Source: Plantactinospora alkalitolerans
GTDB lineage: Bacteria > Actinomycetota > Actinomycetes > Mycobacteriales > Micromonosporaceae
Length of the DNA: 33,771 nt
Direction of reading: 5' to 3'
NCBI RefSeq assembly: GCF_015690345.1
Contig: NZ_JADPUN010000199.1
Location: 1-33,771, forward strand
In this document: positions 1 through 6,758 of the stretch, piece after piece
Numbering within the stretch: position 1 is the first letter of the stretch
Layout of the letters: each line of letters starts with the position of its first letter
The notes under the pieces: generated by a model
Told to the model about the DNA's origin: nothing
Seen by the model: only the letters and a program-made list of their open reading frames with translations
Database searches by the model: none
Position numbers and translations under genes: made by a program

Positions 1-226
1 GCCCCCGTCCCGTACGGCTCCCGAGGGGACCGAGCAGCTGCCTGCGGAGGTCGAGGTGGTCGCCGTACCGGAGGAGGCACGTCCCGGGGCACACAGCTGG
101 CAGCCGTACGTGACCGGCACGGTGTCCGAGGTACGCCTGCCCTGCCGGCACTCCGAGATAGCACAGCCGGCGAATCTGGGTCTCGCCTGGGACGGGATCG
201 CCGCCTGGCTGGCGGCTCGAGGATAG
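1..226 (+). CDS. NRPS 3' end, probable thioesterase C-terminus (partial)
   Basis: An open frame (codons from base 2) enters from the left edge and stops at TAG 224-226, giving about 74 residues. Near its end are W-Q-P-Y-V-T-G and, about 20 residues on, C-R-H-S-E-I-A-Q-P. This resembles the end of NRPS thioesterase domains, where a W-x-P-Y-V-T-G strand precedes the C-x-H-x-x-x-x-x-P segment holding the catalytic His. The gene would therefore be the terminal synthetase of the cluster, releasing the finished peptide. It matters because the complete NRPS at 15075 lacks a thioesterase and needs a partner. The catalytic Ser and all other domains lie outside the window, so a stand-alone thioesterase or another alpha/beta-hydrolase fold cannot be excluded. 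Confidence 0.6.
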   Translation, partial: PPSRTAPEGTEQLPAEVEVVAVPEEARPGAHSWQPYVTGTVSEVRLPCRHSEIAQPANLGLAWDGIAAWLAARG

Positions 227-403
227 CGGCGCCGGCCGGTCTGGGGGTGCGGGCATCCCCAGCCGGCCGGCACCTTCAGGCGCGAGGTGTCCACCAGGCG
301 GGGTGCGCGCCGGCGGGTCGACGACATCGCGTACGGAAACGAGCGGGTCACCCGGCAGTCGGGTGGCCCGCTCGATCGCCGACAAGGCGTCGGGCGAACA
401 GAT

Positions 404-440
404 CCGTAGACGGTGCATGAGCGAACCACACCGTCTACGG
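404..440. terminator. 12-bp hairpin downstream of the NRPS end
   Basis: The perfect inverted repeat CCGTAGACGGTG (404-415) and CACCGTCTACGG (429-440) encloses a 13-base loop. It lies in the gene-free stretch 227-518 between the converging NRPS end and the MacB-like permease, together with the larger hairpin at 455-501. No U-tract follows, as is usual in GC-rich actinomycetes. A role in termination or mRNA 3'-end protection is inferred. Nothing else coding is convincing in 227-518. Confidence 0.55.
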
Positions 441-454
441 CTCCCCAACAGAGC

Positions 455-501
455 GGTCCAGGTGCCCCTTCTGCCGGCTCGGCGGAAGGGGCACCTGGAC
501 C
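455..501. terminator. Long hairpin, bidirectional terminator
   Basis: A 17-bp perfect stem (455-471 with 485-501) is extended by about five more pairs (472-476 with 480-484, one of them G-T), leaving a 3-base loop. The total is about 22 bp. It sits 17 bp beyond the stop codon of the permease gene and between converging genes, so it fits a bidirectional terminator separating the NRPS from the transporter operon. Confidence 0.75.
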
Positions 502-518
502 TCGGGGGTGAGTAATGC

Positions 519-1721
519 TCAGTTGGCGGAAAGCGCCTCGGTCGGTGCCAGACGGGAGGCGCGGATCGCCGGGTAGAGGCCAGCCATCGCGCCGATGACC
601 AGGGTGGCCGCGAAGCCGCCATAGGTGGACCATGCGGGGACCACGGTCGACCAGCCACGGATCGTGGCGTAGATGCTGGTCACCACGATGCCGAGGAATG
701 CCCCGCCGACTCCGCCGAGCGCGGAGAGCAGGAGCGACTCCGCGAGGAACTGGAGCCGGATCTGGCCACGGGTGGCACCCAGGGAGCGCCGTAGGCCGAT
801 CTCGGAACGGCGTTCGAGCACCGAGATGACCATGGTGTTGGCCACGCCGACTCCGCCGACCAGGAGTGCCACCGCGCCCAGGCCCAGTAGCAGGTTGGTG
901 AACGCCTGGCTGGTGGCAGCCTGCGCGGTCAGCGCATCGGAGGGTTTGGAGACGGCGACCTCACCGGGCGACGCCGGGTTGGCGGTGGCCGCGAGCACTC
1001 CTTGCACGTCGTTGACGTAAGCCTCGTCCGACCGGGTGTAGATGATCGTCGGAAGGCTGTCGAACAGCAGGTAGTTCTCCGCGGCGGTCCAGCCGACCAG
1101 CGCCGAGGTGTCCAGCTCCGGTGCGAGCGTCGCCCTGTCGAGGATGCCGATCACGGTGAACCAGCGTCCGCCGAGGTAGACCTGGACGTCCCGGCCGGCG
1201 GCGCCGATGCCGAGCCGGTCGGCCGCGGTGGCGCCGAGCACCGTCGCCGGGTACTGCTCGGTGGCGGCGTTGAACCAGGTGCCGTTCGCCATCGTCGCCG
1301 TCACCGTGTCGAGCAGGTTCAACTTCGCGGCCCGTACGCTGAGACCGCCGCTCTGCTCGGCGGGAATCTTGTCGTTGCGGTACGCCTTGGCGTCCAGGAC
1401 GGTCCCGACCGCGGCCACCTTCTGCACCGGTGTGATGCGTGAGATCATCGCGACCGATTCCTTCGGCAACGTCGCTGTCGTACCGGAAACGGTGCGTCCG
1501 GGGGTGACGGTCAGCAGATTCGTGCCCAACGCGGCGAGCTGGCGGTTCAGTGTTTCCTGACTCGACGAGGACAGTCCCACCACCGCCACCATCGCCGCGA
1601 TGCCGATCGCGATGCCGAGCGCGGACAGGAACGCCCGCATCGGCCTGGTACGTAGCCCTGTGCCACCCACCCGCAGCACGTCCGAGGGGCTCATCCGTGC
1701 TGGTGACAACGTCGCTGTCAC
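519..1721 (-). CDS. MacB/FtsX-type ABC transporter permease
   Basis: 400 residues. The GTG start at 1721 overlaps the stop of the ATPase gene (GTGA, 1718-1721), indicating translational coupling. An N-terminal membrane segment follows [17 protein letters not shown], then comes a long extracytoplasmic MacB_PCD-like domain. The C-terminal FtsX domain has three membrane segments and the motif [15 protein letters not shown], ending P-T-E-A-L-S-A-N. This four-helix topology is that of MacB-like mechanotransmission exporters. With the ATPase and MacA-like adaptor encoded just upstream it should form a MacAB-like complex, probably for export of or protection against an antimicrobial peptide. The substrate cannot be read from sequence. 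A longer frame running upstream is only a reading through the ATPase gene. Confidence 0.9.
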   Translation of the reverse strand: MTATLSPARMSPSDVLRVGGTGLRTRPMRAFLSALGIAIGIAAMVAVVGLSSSSQETLNRQLAALGTNLLTVTPGRTVSGTTATLPKESVAMISRITPVQKVAAVGTVLDAKAYRNDKIPAEQSGGLSVRAAKLNLLDTVTATMANGTWFNAATEQYPATVLGATAADRLGIGAAGRDVQVYLGGRWFTVIGILDRATLAPELDTSALVGWTAAENYLLFDSLPTIIYTRSDEAYVNDVQGVLAATANPASPGEVAVSKPSDALTAQAATSQAFTNLLLGLGAVALLVGGVGVANTMVISVLERRSEIGLRRSLGATRGQIRLQFLAESLLLSALGGVGGAFLGIVVTSIYATIRGWSTVVPAWSTYGGFAATLVIGAMAGLYPAIRASRLAPTEALSAN

Positions 1722-2422
1722 GACACGACCTGCCCATCCCGCATGACGATCTGCCGGGGCAGTTCGGCGGCGAGTTCCCGGTCGTGGGTGATGATCAGGA
1801 CGGTTGTCCCGCTGGCGTGCAGCTCCCGCAGCAATGTCATCACGCCCGCCCCGGCGACCGAGTCCAGGTTGCCGGTCGGCTCGTCGGCCAGCAGTAGCGG
1901 CGGGTCGCCGATGACCGCGCGGGCGATGGCCACCCGCTGTCGTTCCCCGCCGGACAACTCGTTCGGCAGGTGATCCATGCGGCTGCCGAGGCCGACCCGG
2001 TTCAGCGCGGCCTCGGCGCGTTCCCGCCGTTCGCCCAGCGACACACCCGAGTAGAGGAGGCCGTCGGACACGTTGTCCCGGGCGGAGACGCCAGCGGCGA
2101 GATGGAACTGCTGGAACACGAATCCGATCCGGAAGGCGCGCAGCGCCGACAGTTGCCGGTCGGTGAGCTTCGCCACGTCGCGCCCGTCGATGTGAACCGA
2201 CCCCGTCGAGGGCCGGTCGAGCGTCCCGATCAGATGCAGCATGGTGGATTTGCCGGACCCGGACGGGCCGACGATGGCCACCAGTTCCCCATAGCCGATC
2301 GTCAGGCTGACGCCGCGCACCGCGACGACCCCGCCCGGGTACTCCTTGGAGACGTTCTCGAGCCGAACTACCGAGTCCAGGCCGGCAGTGTGTACCTCTT
2401 CGAGCTGACCGACCGCGCTCAT
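1718..2422 (-). CDS. ABC transporter ATPase (MacB/LolD type)
   Basis: 234 residues. The ATG at 2422 overlaps the adaptor stop (ATGA, 2419-2422). The Walker A motif is G-P-S-G-S-G-K-S-T, the Q-loop lies in F-V-F-Q-Q-F-H-L, the signature is [14 protein letters not shown], Walker B is [12 protein letters not shown] and the H-loop is I-I-T-H-D. All catalytic elements are intact. It resembles the stand-alone ATPases that pair with MacB/FtsX permeases, and the overlapping permease gene downstream is its partner. Lying third in a four-gene operon with a lipoprotein and a MacA-like protein, it probably powers antibiotic self-resistance or envelope stress export. Confidence 0.95.
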   Translation of the reverse strand: MSAVGQLEEVHTAGLDSVVRLENVSKEYPGGVVAVRGVSLTIGYGELVAIVGPSGSGKSTMLHLIGTLDRPSTGSVHIDGRDVAKLTDRQLSALRAFRIGFVFQQFHLAAGVSARDNVSDGLLYSGVSLGERRERAEAALNRVGLGSRMDHLPNELSGGERQRVAIARAVIGDPPLLLADEPTGNLDSVAGAGVMTLLRELHASGTTVLIITHDRELAAELPRQIVMRDGQVVS

Positions 2423-3528
2423 GCGGGCATCCCCACCGTCGCACCCTCGGCCAGGCCGTCGCCCGTGATCTCTACTTTGCCGTTGGCGAACAAACCGGTC
2501 TTCACGGCGATGAGCCGAGCGGAGTCACCCTCCACCAGCTGCACACCGTACCCACCCTCGGAGAGGGCGAGCAGAGCCGCTACCGGGACCGTCAGCACGT
2601 CCTTTCGCTCGGAGGACGCGAACGCCACCTCCAGGGAGGCCTCATCGAGGCCGGCCAGCTTCTTGGGATCGTTGGCGGTGACCGAGACCTCGATGACGGT
2701 GGTGTCCTTCTCCGTGCTGCTGGCGGCTGGCTTGATCACCATGACGGCGCTCGAGATCTTGCCGGGCAGGGTTTCGCCGTCCGGCAGCGTCACGGTCACC
2801 GGGGCTCCCTTTTTCGCCATCTGGCGGTAGTCGTACGGCAGTTCGACGCTGACCACCTTGCTGTTGCCGGTGTAGGTGAGAACGGTCGAACCGGGCCCGG
2901 TCACATTGCCCAACGCCAGTTTCTGGCTGTCCACCCGGATCTGCCCCGAGGCGTAGAACACCCGTCCGAGGTCCACCGTGCCGGTCTCGGACAGGCCCAG
3001 GTCGTCCTGCCACTCCCGGACCGCCGAGGCGGTGGACGACGTGAAGTCGTTGTCGACGGTGAATCCGTCGTATCCGAGCGCGCTCAGGTTCTGTTCGAAC
3101 TGCTTGACGTCGGCGCCGCTGTCACCGGATTTCAGCGCCCGGTACATGGGGAGCCTGCCGTACATCAGTACTACCGGCTTGTTGTCCAGCCGGTAGAGCG
3201 GTTTGCCCCGGACCACCTGGCTGCCGATCCCCGGCAGCCAGGTAACGGTGCCGGTGAGGCGGCCGAAGACGCTTGTGGTGCTGCCGAAACCCAGGTCACC
3301 GCTGAGGGTGACGGCATCCACCAGGGTCTCCCTGGTGATGGTGGCCGTGGCCGGGGGCAGGGTACTGCCGGCTTCGGTCGTGGACTTCTTCCCACCGAAC
3401 ACTTCGAGGACGCCGGCGAATCCGACACCGGTCGAGGCGATGGCGGCCGCGCCGGCGGCGATCACGACGCCCGCCGCGATCGCCGCCCGGCCGCCACGGC
3501 GTCGACGCCGTTTGCCTTCGGCAGCCAT
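2419..3528 (-). CDS. MacA-like periplasmic adaptor with peptidoglycan-binding domain
   Basis: 369 residues. The ATG at 3528 overlaps the lipoprotein stop (TGATG). A run of basic residues (K-R-R-R-R-R) precedes a signal anchor at about residues 15-45. Then comes a barrel/lipoyl-like region (about 60-105) and a PG_binding_1-type domain (about 115-165; [15 protein letters not shown]...Y-D-G). A beta-barrel and membrane-proximal HlyD/MacA portion completes it. Such adaptors with a peptidoglycan-binding insert are common in actinobacterial MacAB-type systems, where no TolC exists and the adaptor probably reaches into the wall. It should couple the downstream ATPase and permease to substrate outside the membrane. 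The wall-binding role is inferred from the domain. Confidence 0.85.
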   Translation of the reverse strand: MAAEGKRRRRRGGRAAIAAGVVIAAGAAAIASTGVGFAGVLEVFGGKKSTTEAGSTLPPATATITRETLVDAVTLSGDLGFGSTTSVFGRLTGTVTWLPGIGSQVVRGKPLYRLDNKPVVLMYGRLPMYRALKSGDSGADVKQFEQNLSALGYDGFTVDNDFTSSTASAVREWQDDLGLSETGTVDLGRVFYASGQIRVDSQKLALGNVTGPGSTVLTYTGNSKVVSVELPYDYRQMAKKGAPVTVTLPDGETLPGKISSAVMVIKPAASSTEKDTTVIEVSVTANDPKKLAGLDEASLEVAFASSERKDVLTVPVAALLALSEGGYGVQLVEGDSARLIAVKTGLFANGKVEITGDGLAEGATVGMPA

Positions 3529-4073
3529 CAGCCGTTGCCCCCGGCCGGCGTCGCCGGCTGGAACTGGCGGCACTTCTCCTCGGCGGCCTTGAGCTTCGGG
3601 TCGTCGGGCCCGCTCAGACCCAGCTTTTCGAAGTCCACCCGCATGGAGCCGTCGGCCTCCGGGTCGGGCCAGCCGGGGAAGCCGTTGTCCCGCATGCACT
3701 GGGCGAGCTTGCGCTGCCGCTCGGCCTGCTGCCCATCGGTACCGCCCCCGGCCGGGCGGCCGCCCCGGAATTGCTGACACTTCTTCTCCGCCTTGTTGAG
3801 CTCCGAGTCCGGGATGTTGTCGGGCACGTCGAAGCTCACCTGACCGTTGTCACCGACGGTCGGGTCGGGGAAGGTGGATATGCCGTTCTGACGCATGCAG
3901 TTCGCGTACTGGAGACCGGAGCTCTTGGCATCGGCGGCGGACTGGGCGGACGGGGTGGCTTTGCCGTCGCCATCCACGCTGGCCACTCCTCCGTCCCCTT
4001 CGCCTGAGCCGCCGCAGCCCGCCAGGCTGATCGCGACCAACAGGCCACAGACAAGTCCTGTCCTGATACGCAT
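3528..4073 (-). CDS. Lipoprotein with two C-M-R-x-N-G repeats
   Basis: 181 residues. The start M-R-I-R-T-G-L leads into a lipobox L-A-G-C (Cys about residue 20), then a Gly/Asp/Ser-rich linker. Two copies of a roughly 45-residue unit follow, each opening C-M-R-x-N-G-(I/F)-x-x-(F/W)-P-D-P and closing E-x-K-C-x-x-F, so each unit carries a pair of Cys likely to form a disulfide. Small surface lipoproteins with this motif are often encoded next to MacAB-like transporters and two-component systems in actinomycetes, but their biochemical role is not established. As first gene of the operon it could be a sensor accessory or ligand-binding protein. That function is inference. Confidence 0.8.
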   Translation of the reverse strand: MRIRTGLVCGLLVAISLAGCGGSGEGDGGVASVDGDGKATPSAQSAADAKSSGLQYANCMRQNGISTFPDPTVGDNGQVSFDVPDNIPDSELNKAEKKCQQFRGGRPAGGGTDGQQAERQRKLAQCMRDNGFPGWPDPEADGSMRVDFEKLGLSGPDDPKLKAAEEKCRQFQPATPAGGNG

Positions 4074-4139
4074 GGTCGACTCCTTCGTTAGGAATGCGGC
4101 CGTGCGTCGACCGCTGTGTTCGAGGAAAACAGATCAGCC

Positions 4140-4156
4140 GTTTCCATCCGGTCACC
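4140..4156 (-). promoter_or_regulatory. 17-bp operator candidate of the two-component system (copy 1)
   Basis: On the minus strand this reads GGTGACCGGATGGAAAC, ending 66 bp before the lipoprotein ATG. The identical 17 bases occur at 5996-6012 on the plus strand, 53 bp before the second ABC ATPase. It also lies 46 bp upstream of the response-regulator start, in the divergent promoter region 4074-4202, so it may serve autoregulation. An inverted repeat GTCACC/GGGTGAC overlaps it. Binding by the regulator at 4203 is inferred. Confidence 0.65.
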
Positions 4157-4202
4157 ATGGGGGTGACGCGGTGGATACCCGAGCGTCGGCGACTATGGTG
4201 GT

Positions 4203-4859
4203 ATGCGGATACTCGTGGTCGAAGACGAGCGGTTGCTCGCCGAGGCGGTCGCCGAGTGGTTGCGCGGCGACGCGCACGCGGTCGACGTGGTGAACGATGG
4301 CGGTGCCGCTCTGGAACGCCTCGGCGTGAACGACTATGACGTGGTGGTGCTGGACCGGGATCTGCCGGTGGTGCACGGGGACTCGGTCTGTCGGGAGATC
4401 GTCAGTAGCAGCGCCGGTGTGCGGGTGCTGATGCTGACCGCCGCCACGGATGTCGACGACCGGGTGGCCGGGCTGGCCCTGGGCGCCGATGACTACCTGC
4501 CCAAGCCGTTCGCGTTCCGGGAGCTGTCCGCCCGGGTGCAGGCGCTCGGACGGCGCGGACTGCCCGCATTGCCGCCGGTGTTGCAGCGGGCCGGCATCCG
4601 GCTGGACCCGAACCGTCGGGAGGTGTTCCGGGACGGCCGGCTGGTGCCGCTGGCGCCGAAGGAGTTTGCGGTGCTCGCGCAGCTGCTGCGGGCGGAGGGC
4701 GCCGCGGTCTCCACCGAGCAGTTGTTGGAGAAGTCGTGGGACGAGAACGCCGACCCGTTCACCAACGCCGTACGAATGACGATCTTGAAGCTGCGCCGCA
4801 AGCTGGGCGATCCGCAAGTGGTTCTGACCGTGCCGGGCGGAGGGTACCGCATACTGTGA
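4203..4859 (+). CDS. OmpR/PhoB-family response regulator
   Basis: 218 residues. The receiver domain (1-115) has the acidic pair E7-D8, phospho-acceptor D51 in V-V-V-L-D-R-D-L-P, T in M-L-T-A, and the K in L-P-K-P-F. A winged-helix DNA-binding domain (about 125-218) ends in the wing V-L-T-V-P-G-G-G-Y-R-I-L. Its stop overlaps the kinase start (GTGA). With the kinase it forms a two-component pair placed between two ABC-transporter operons. The shared 17-bp element upstream of both operons is the natural candidate target, so it probably switches on efflux or detoxification in response to a cell-envelope signal. The start at 4203 has no strong Shine-Dalgarno, but the N-terminus matches the family. 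Confidence 0.93.
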   Translation: MRILVVEDERLLAEAVAEWLRGDAHAVDVVNDGGAALERLGVNDYDVVVLDRDLPVVHGDSVCREIVSSSAGVRVLMLTAATDVDDRVAGLALGADDYLPKPFAFRELSARVQALGRRGLPALPPVLQRAGIRLDPNRREVFRDGRLVPLAPKEFAVLAQLLRAEGAAVSTEQLLEKSWDENADPFTNAVRMTILKLRRKLGDPQVVLTVPGGGYRIL

Positions 4860-5992
4860 GCAGGCTGACGATCCGAGCCCGGTTGACGCTGGTCTACTGC
4901 GGGCTGCTGGCTTTCGCCGGCCTGCTCCTGTTGGCGGTGATGTACGGGCTGATGGCCCGGCACATGGCGCCGGGCCGCCAGCTGGCGGAGGCCGGCTCGG
5001 GAGCGGATCGGGTCGGCCAGCCGGCGCCGCTGGCCGGCTTCGCCGAGCGGATCCGCGAGAGCACGCTCGAAGCGATGCTGATCCAGGGCGGGGTGGCGCT
5101 TGTCGTGATCATCGCGTTGGCCGTCGGGCTGGGCTGGCTCATCGCCGGTCGGATGCTGCGGCCGCTGCATCGGGTAACCGACACTGCCCGCCGGATCGCC
5201 CAGGCGCCCGCCGCCGACCGGCGCCTGGACGAACGGATCGCGCTCGACGGCCCGCACGACGAGATCAGGGTGCTGGCCGACACCTTCGACGTGATGTTGG
5301 AGCGGTTGGACAGCTCATTCGACGGGCAGCGCCGCTTCATCGCCAACGCCTCGCACGAACTGCGTACCCCGCTCACCCTGAATCGGGCGCTGCTGGAGGT
5401 GGCCGTCTACCGCCGGACCGCGTCGGAGGAGGTGCGGCAGCTCGGTGAGACGCTGCTGGAGATCAACAGACGGCACGAGCGGCTGATCGACGGCCTGCTG
5501 GTGCTCGCCCGATCCGAGCGGCAACTGGTGGACCGGTCGTTCGTGGATCTCGCCGATCTGGCCCAGTACGTGGTCTTCCATCAGGCACCCCACGAACTCA
5601 CGATCGACATCGAGGCAGCCGAGGCTCCCACCATCGGCAACTCCGTGCTCCTGGAGCGCCTCGTACGAAATCTGGTGGAGAATGCCGTCCACTACAACGT
5701 CAAGGACGGCTGGGTCAGCCTTCGCACGTACACCGATCAGGACGGCAGCGCCGTTCTGGAGGTGACCAACACCGGCCCGGACGTGCCGCCGTTCGAGGTT
5801 CCCAGCCTCTTCGAGCCGTTCCACCGCAGCGAAGGGGTACGGGCCGCAGACGGGCCGCCCGGCTCAGGCCTGGGATTGTCCATCGTGAGGGCGGTCGCCC
5901 ATGCGCACGACGGCACCGCATCGGCCGAACCGCGCGGCGAGGGCGGCCTGATCGTCACCATCCGGCTGCCGGGCGCGAAGGCGGACGGCTGA
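4856..5992 (+). CDS. Membrane sensor histidine kinase
   Basis: 378 residues from GTG 4856, overlapping the regulator stop by four bases. Membrane segment 1 is about residues 10-32 and segment 2 about 76-98, framing an extracytoplasmic loop of only about 45 residues. A HAMP linker follows (R-M-L-R-P-L-H-R-V). The H-box N-A-S-H-E-L-R-T-P-L has phospho-acceptor H167. The ATPase domain carries N-L-V-E-N-A-V-H-Y-N (N box) and G-S-G-L-G-L-S-I-V (G2 box). The tiny sensor loop is typical of kinases that sense through the membrane or through an ABC partner rather than binding a large ligand outside. It is the cognate partner of the upstream regulator. Confidence 0.93.
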   Translation: MSRLTIRARLTLVYCGLLAFAGLLLLAVMYGLMARHMAPGRQLAEAGSGADRVGQPAPLAGFAERIRESTLEAMLIQGGVALVVIIALAVGLGWLIAGRMLRPLHRVTDTARRIAQAPAADRRLDERIALDGPHDEIRVLADTFDVMLERLDSSFDGQRRFIANASHELRTPLTLNRALLEVAVYRRTASEEVRQLGETLLEINRRHERLIDGLLVLARSERQLVDRSFVDLADLAQYVVFHQAPHELTIDIEAAEAPTIGNSVLLERLVRNLVENAVHYNVKDGWVSLRTYTDQDGSAVLEVTNTGPDVPPFEVPSLFEPFHRSEGVRAADGPPGSGLGLSIVRAVAHAHDGTASAEPRGEGGLIVTIRLPGAKADG

Positions 5993-5995
5993 GAC

Positions 5996-6012
5996 GGTGA
6001 CCGGATGGAAAC
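5996..6012 (+). promoter_or_regulatory. 17-bp operator candidate of the two-component system (copy 2)
   Basis: GGTGACCGGATGGAAAC is identical to the element at 4140-4156 and in the same orientation relative to the gene it precedes. It starts three bases after the kinase stop and ends 53 bp before the ABC ATPase ATG at 6066. This suggests an internal promoter lets the second transporter respond separately to the regulator. Confidence 0.65.
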
Positions 6013-6065
6013 AGGGCAGGCTCTAACGTCGGTTCTTACGAGCCACCGACTCTGGAGCGACGGCG

Positions 6066-6758
6066 ATGAGCGAAGCAGTGATCGAGTTACACGAGGTCAC
6101 CCGGCAATACGACGAGGGGCCGCCGGCACTGCGTAAGTTGACCTTGACCGTCAACCGCGGCGATTCGGTGGCGATTCTCGGCCCGTCCGGTAGCGGTAAG
6201 TCGACCCTGTTGAATCTGATCGCCGGGCTGGACAGACCCACGTCGGGAACGGTGACCGTGGCCGGTGCCGAGGTGCACACCCTCGGCGAGGCGGCCGCGG
6301 CACGCTACCGCCGGTCCCATATCGGCATGGTCTTCCAGTTCTTCAACCTGCTCGACGATCTCACCGTGCTGGACAATGTGCTGCTGCCCGCCCAACTGGC
6401 CGGAGTCCGCGGTGGTGAGGCCCGGTCCCGCGCGGCTCGGCTGCTCACGACGCTCGGCATCGACCGGCATTCGGGGGCCTACCCGGGCCGGCTTTCCGGG
6501 GGTGAACGGCAGCGGGTCGCCGTGGCGCGGGCGTTGATCAACCAGCCGGCACTGCTGCTGGCTGACGAACCCACCGGCGCGCTGGACACCGCCTCCGGCA
6601 TCGAGGTGCAGAACCTGCTCAAGGAGCTGCACGCCGGCGGCCAGACCATCCTCATGGTCACCCACGACATGGCTCTCGCCGAGGCCTGTGCCACCCGCAC
6701 CATCCATCTCGTCGACGGGCAGGTCTCCGCTGACACTCTGACGGACAGCCGGTCGTGA
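6066..6758 (+). CDS. ABC transporter ATPase
   Basis: 230 residues. Walker A is [10 protein letters not shown]-loop F-Q-F-F-N-L, signature [14 protein letters not shown], Walker [13 protein letters not shown] and H-loop M-V-T-H-D. A GGAG about 8 bases upstream supports the ATG at 6066. It overlaps the large permease downstream (GTGA, 6755-6758). ATPases of this class pair with FtsX-type permeases and usually confer resistance to, or sense, cell-wall-active peptides. The position after the kinase gene and the shared upstream element make it a probable regulon member of the two-component system. Confidence 0.95.
   Translation: MSEAVIELHEVTRQYDEGPPALRKLTLTVNRGDSVAILGPSGSGKSTLLNLIAGLDRPTSGTVTVAGAEVHTLGEAAAARYRRSHIGMVFQFFNLLDDLTVLDNVLLPAQLAGVRGGEARSRAARLLTTLGIDRHSGAYPGRLSGGERQRVAVARALINQPALLLADEPTGALDTASGIEVQNLLKELHAGGQTILMVTHDMALAEACATRTIHLVDGQVSADTLTDSRS

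Noticed and set aside
519-2444. A single 641-residue fusion of ATPase-region frame and permease
   Set aside because: The first part is the wrong frame of the ATPase gene. The permease has its own GTG start overlapping the ATPase stop.
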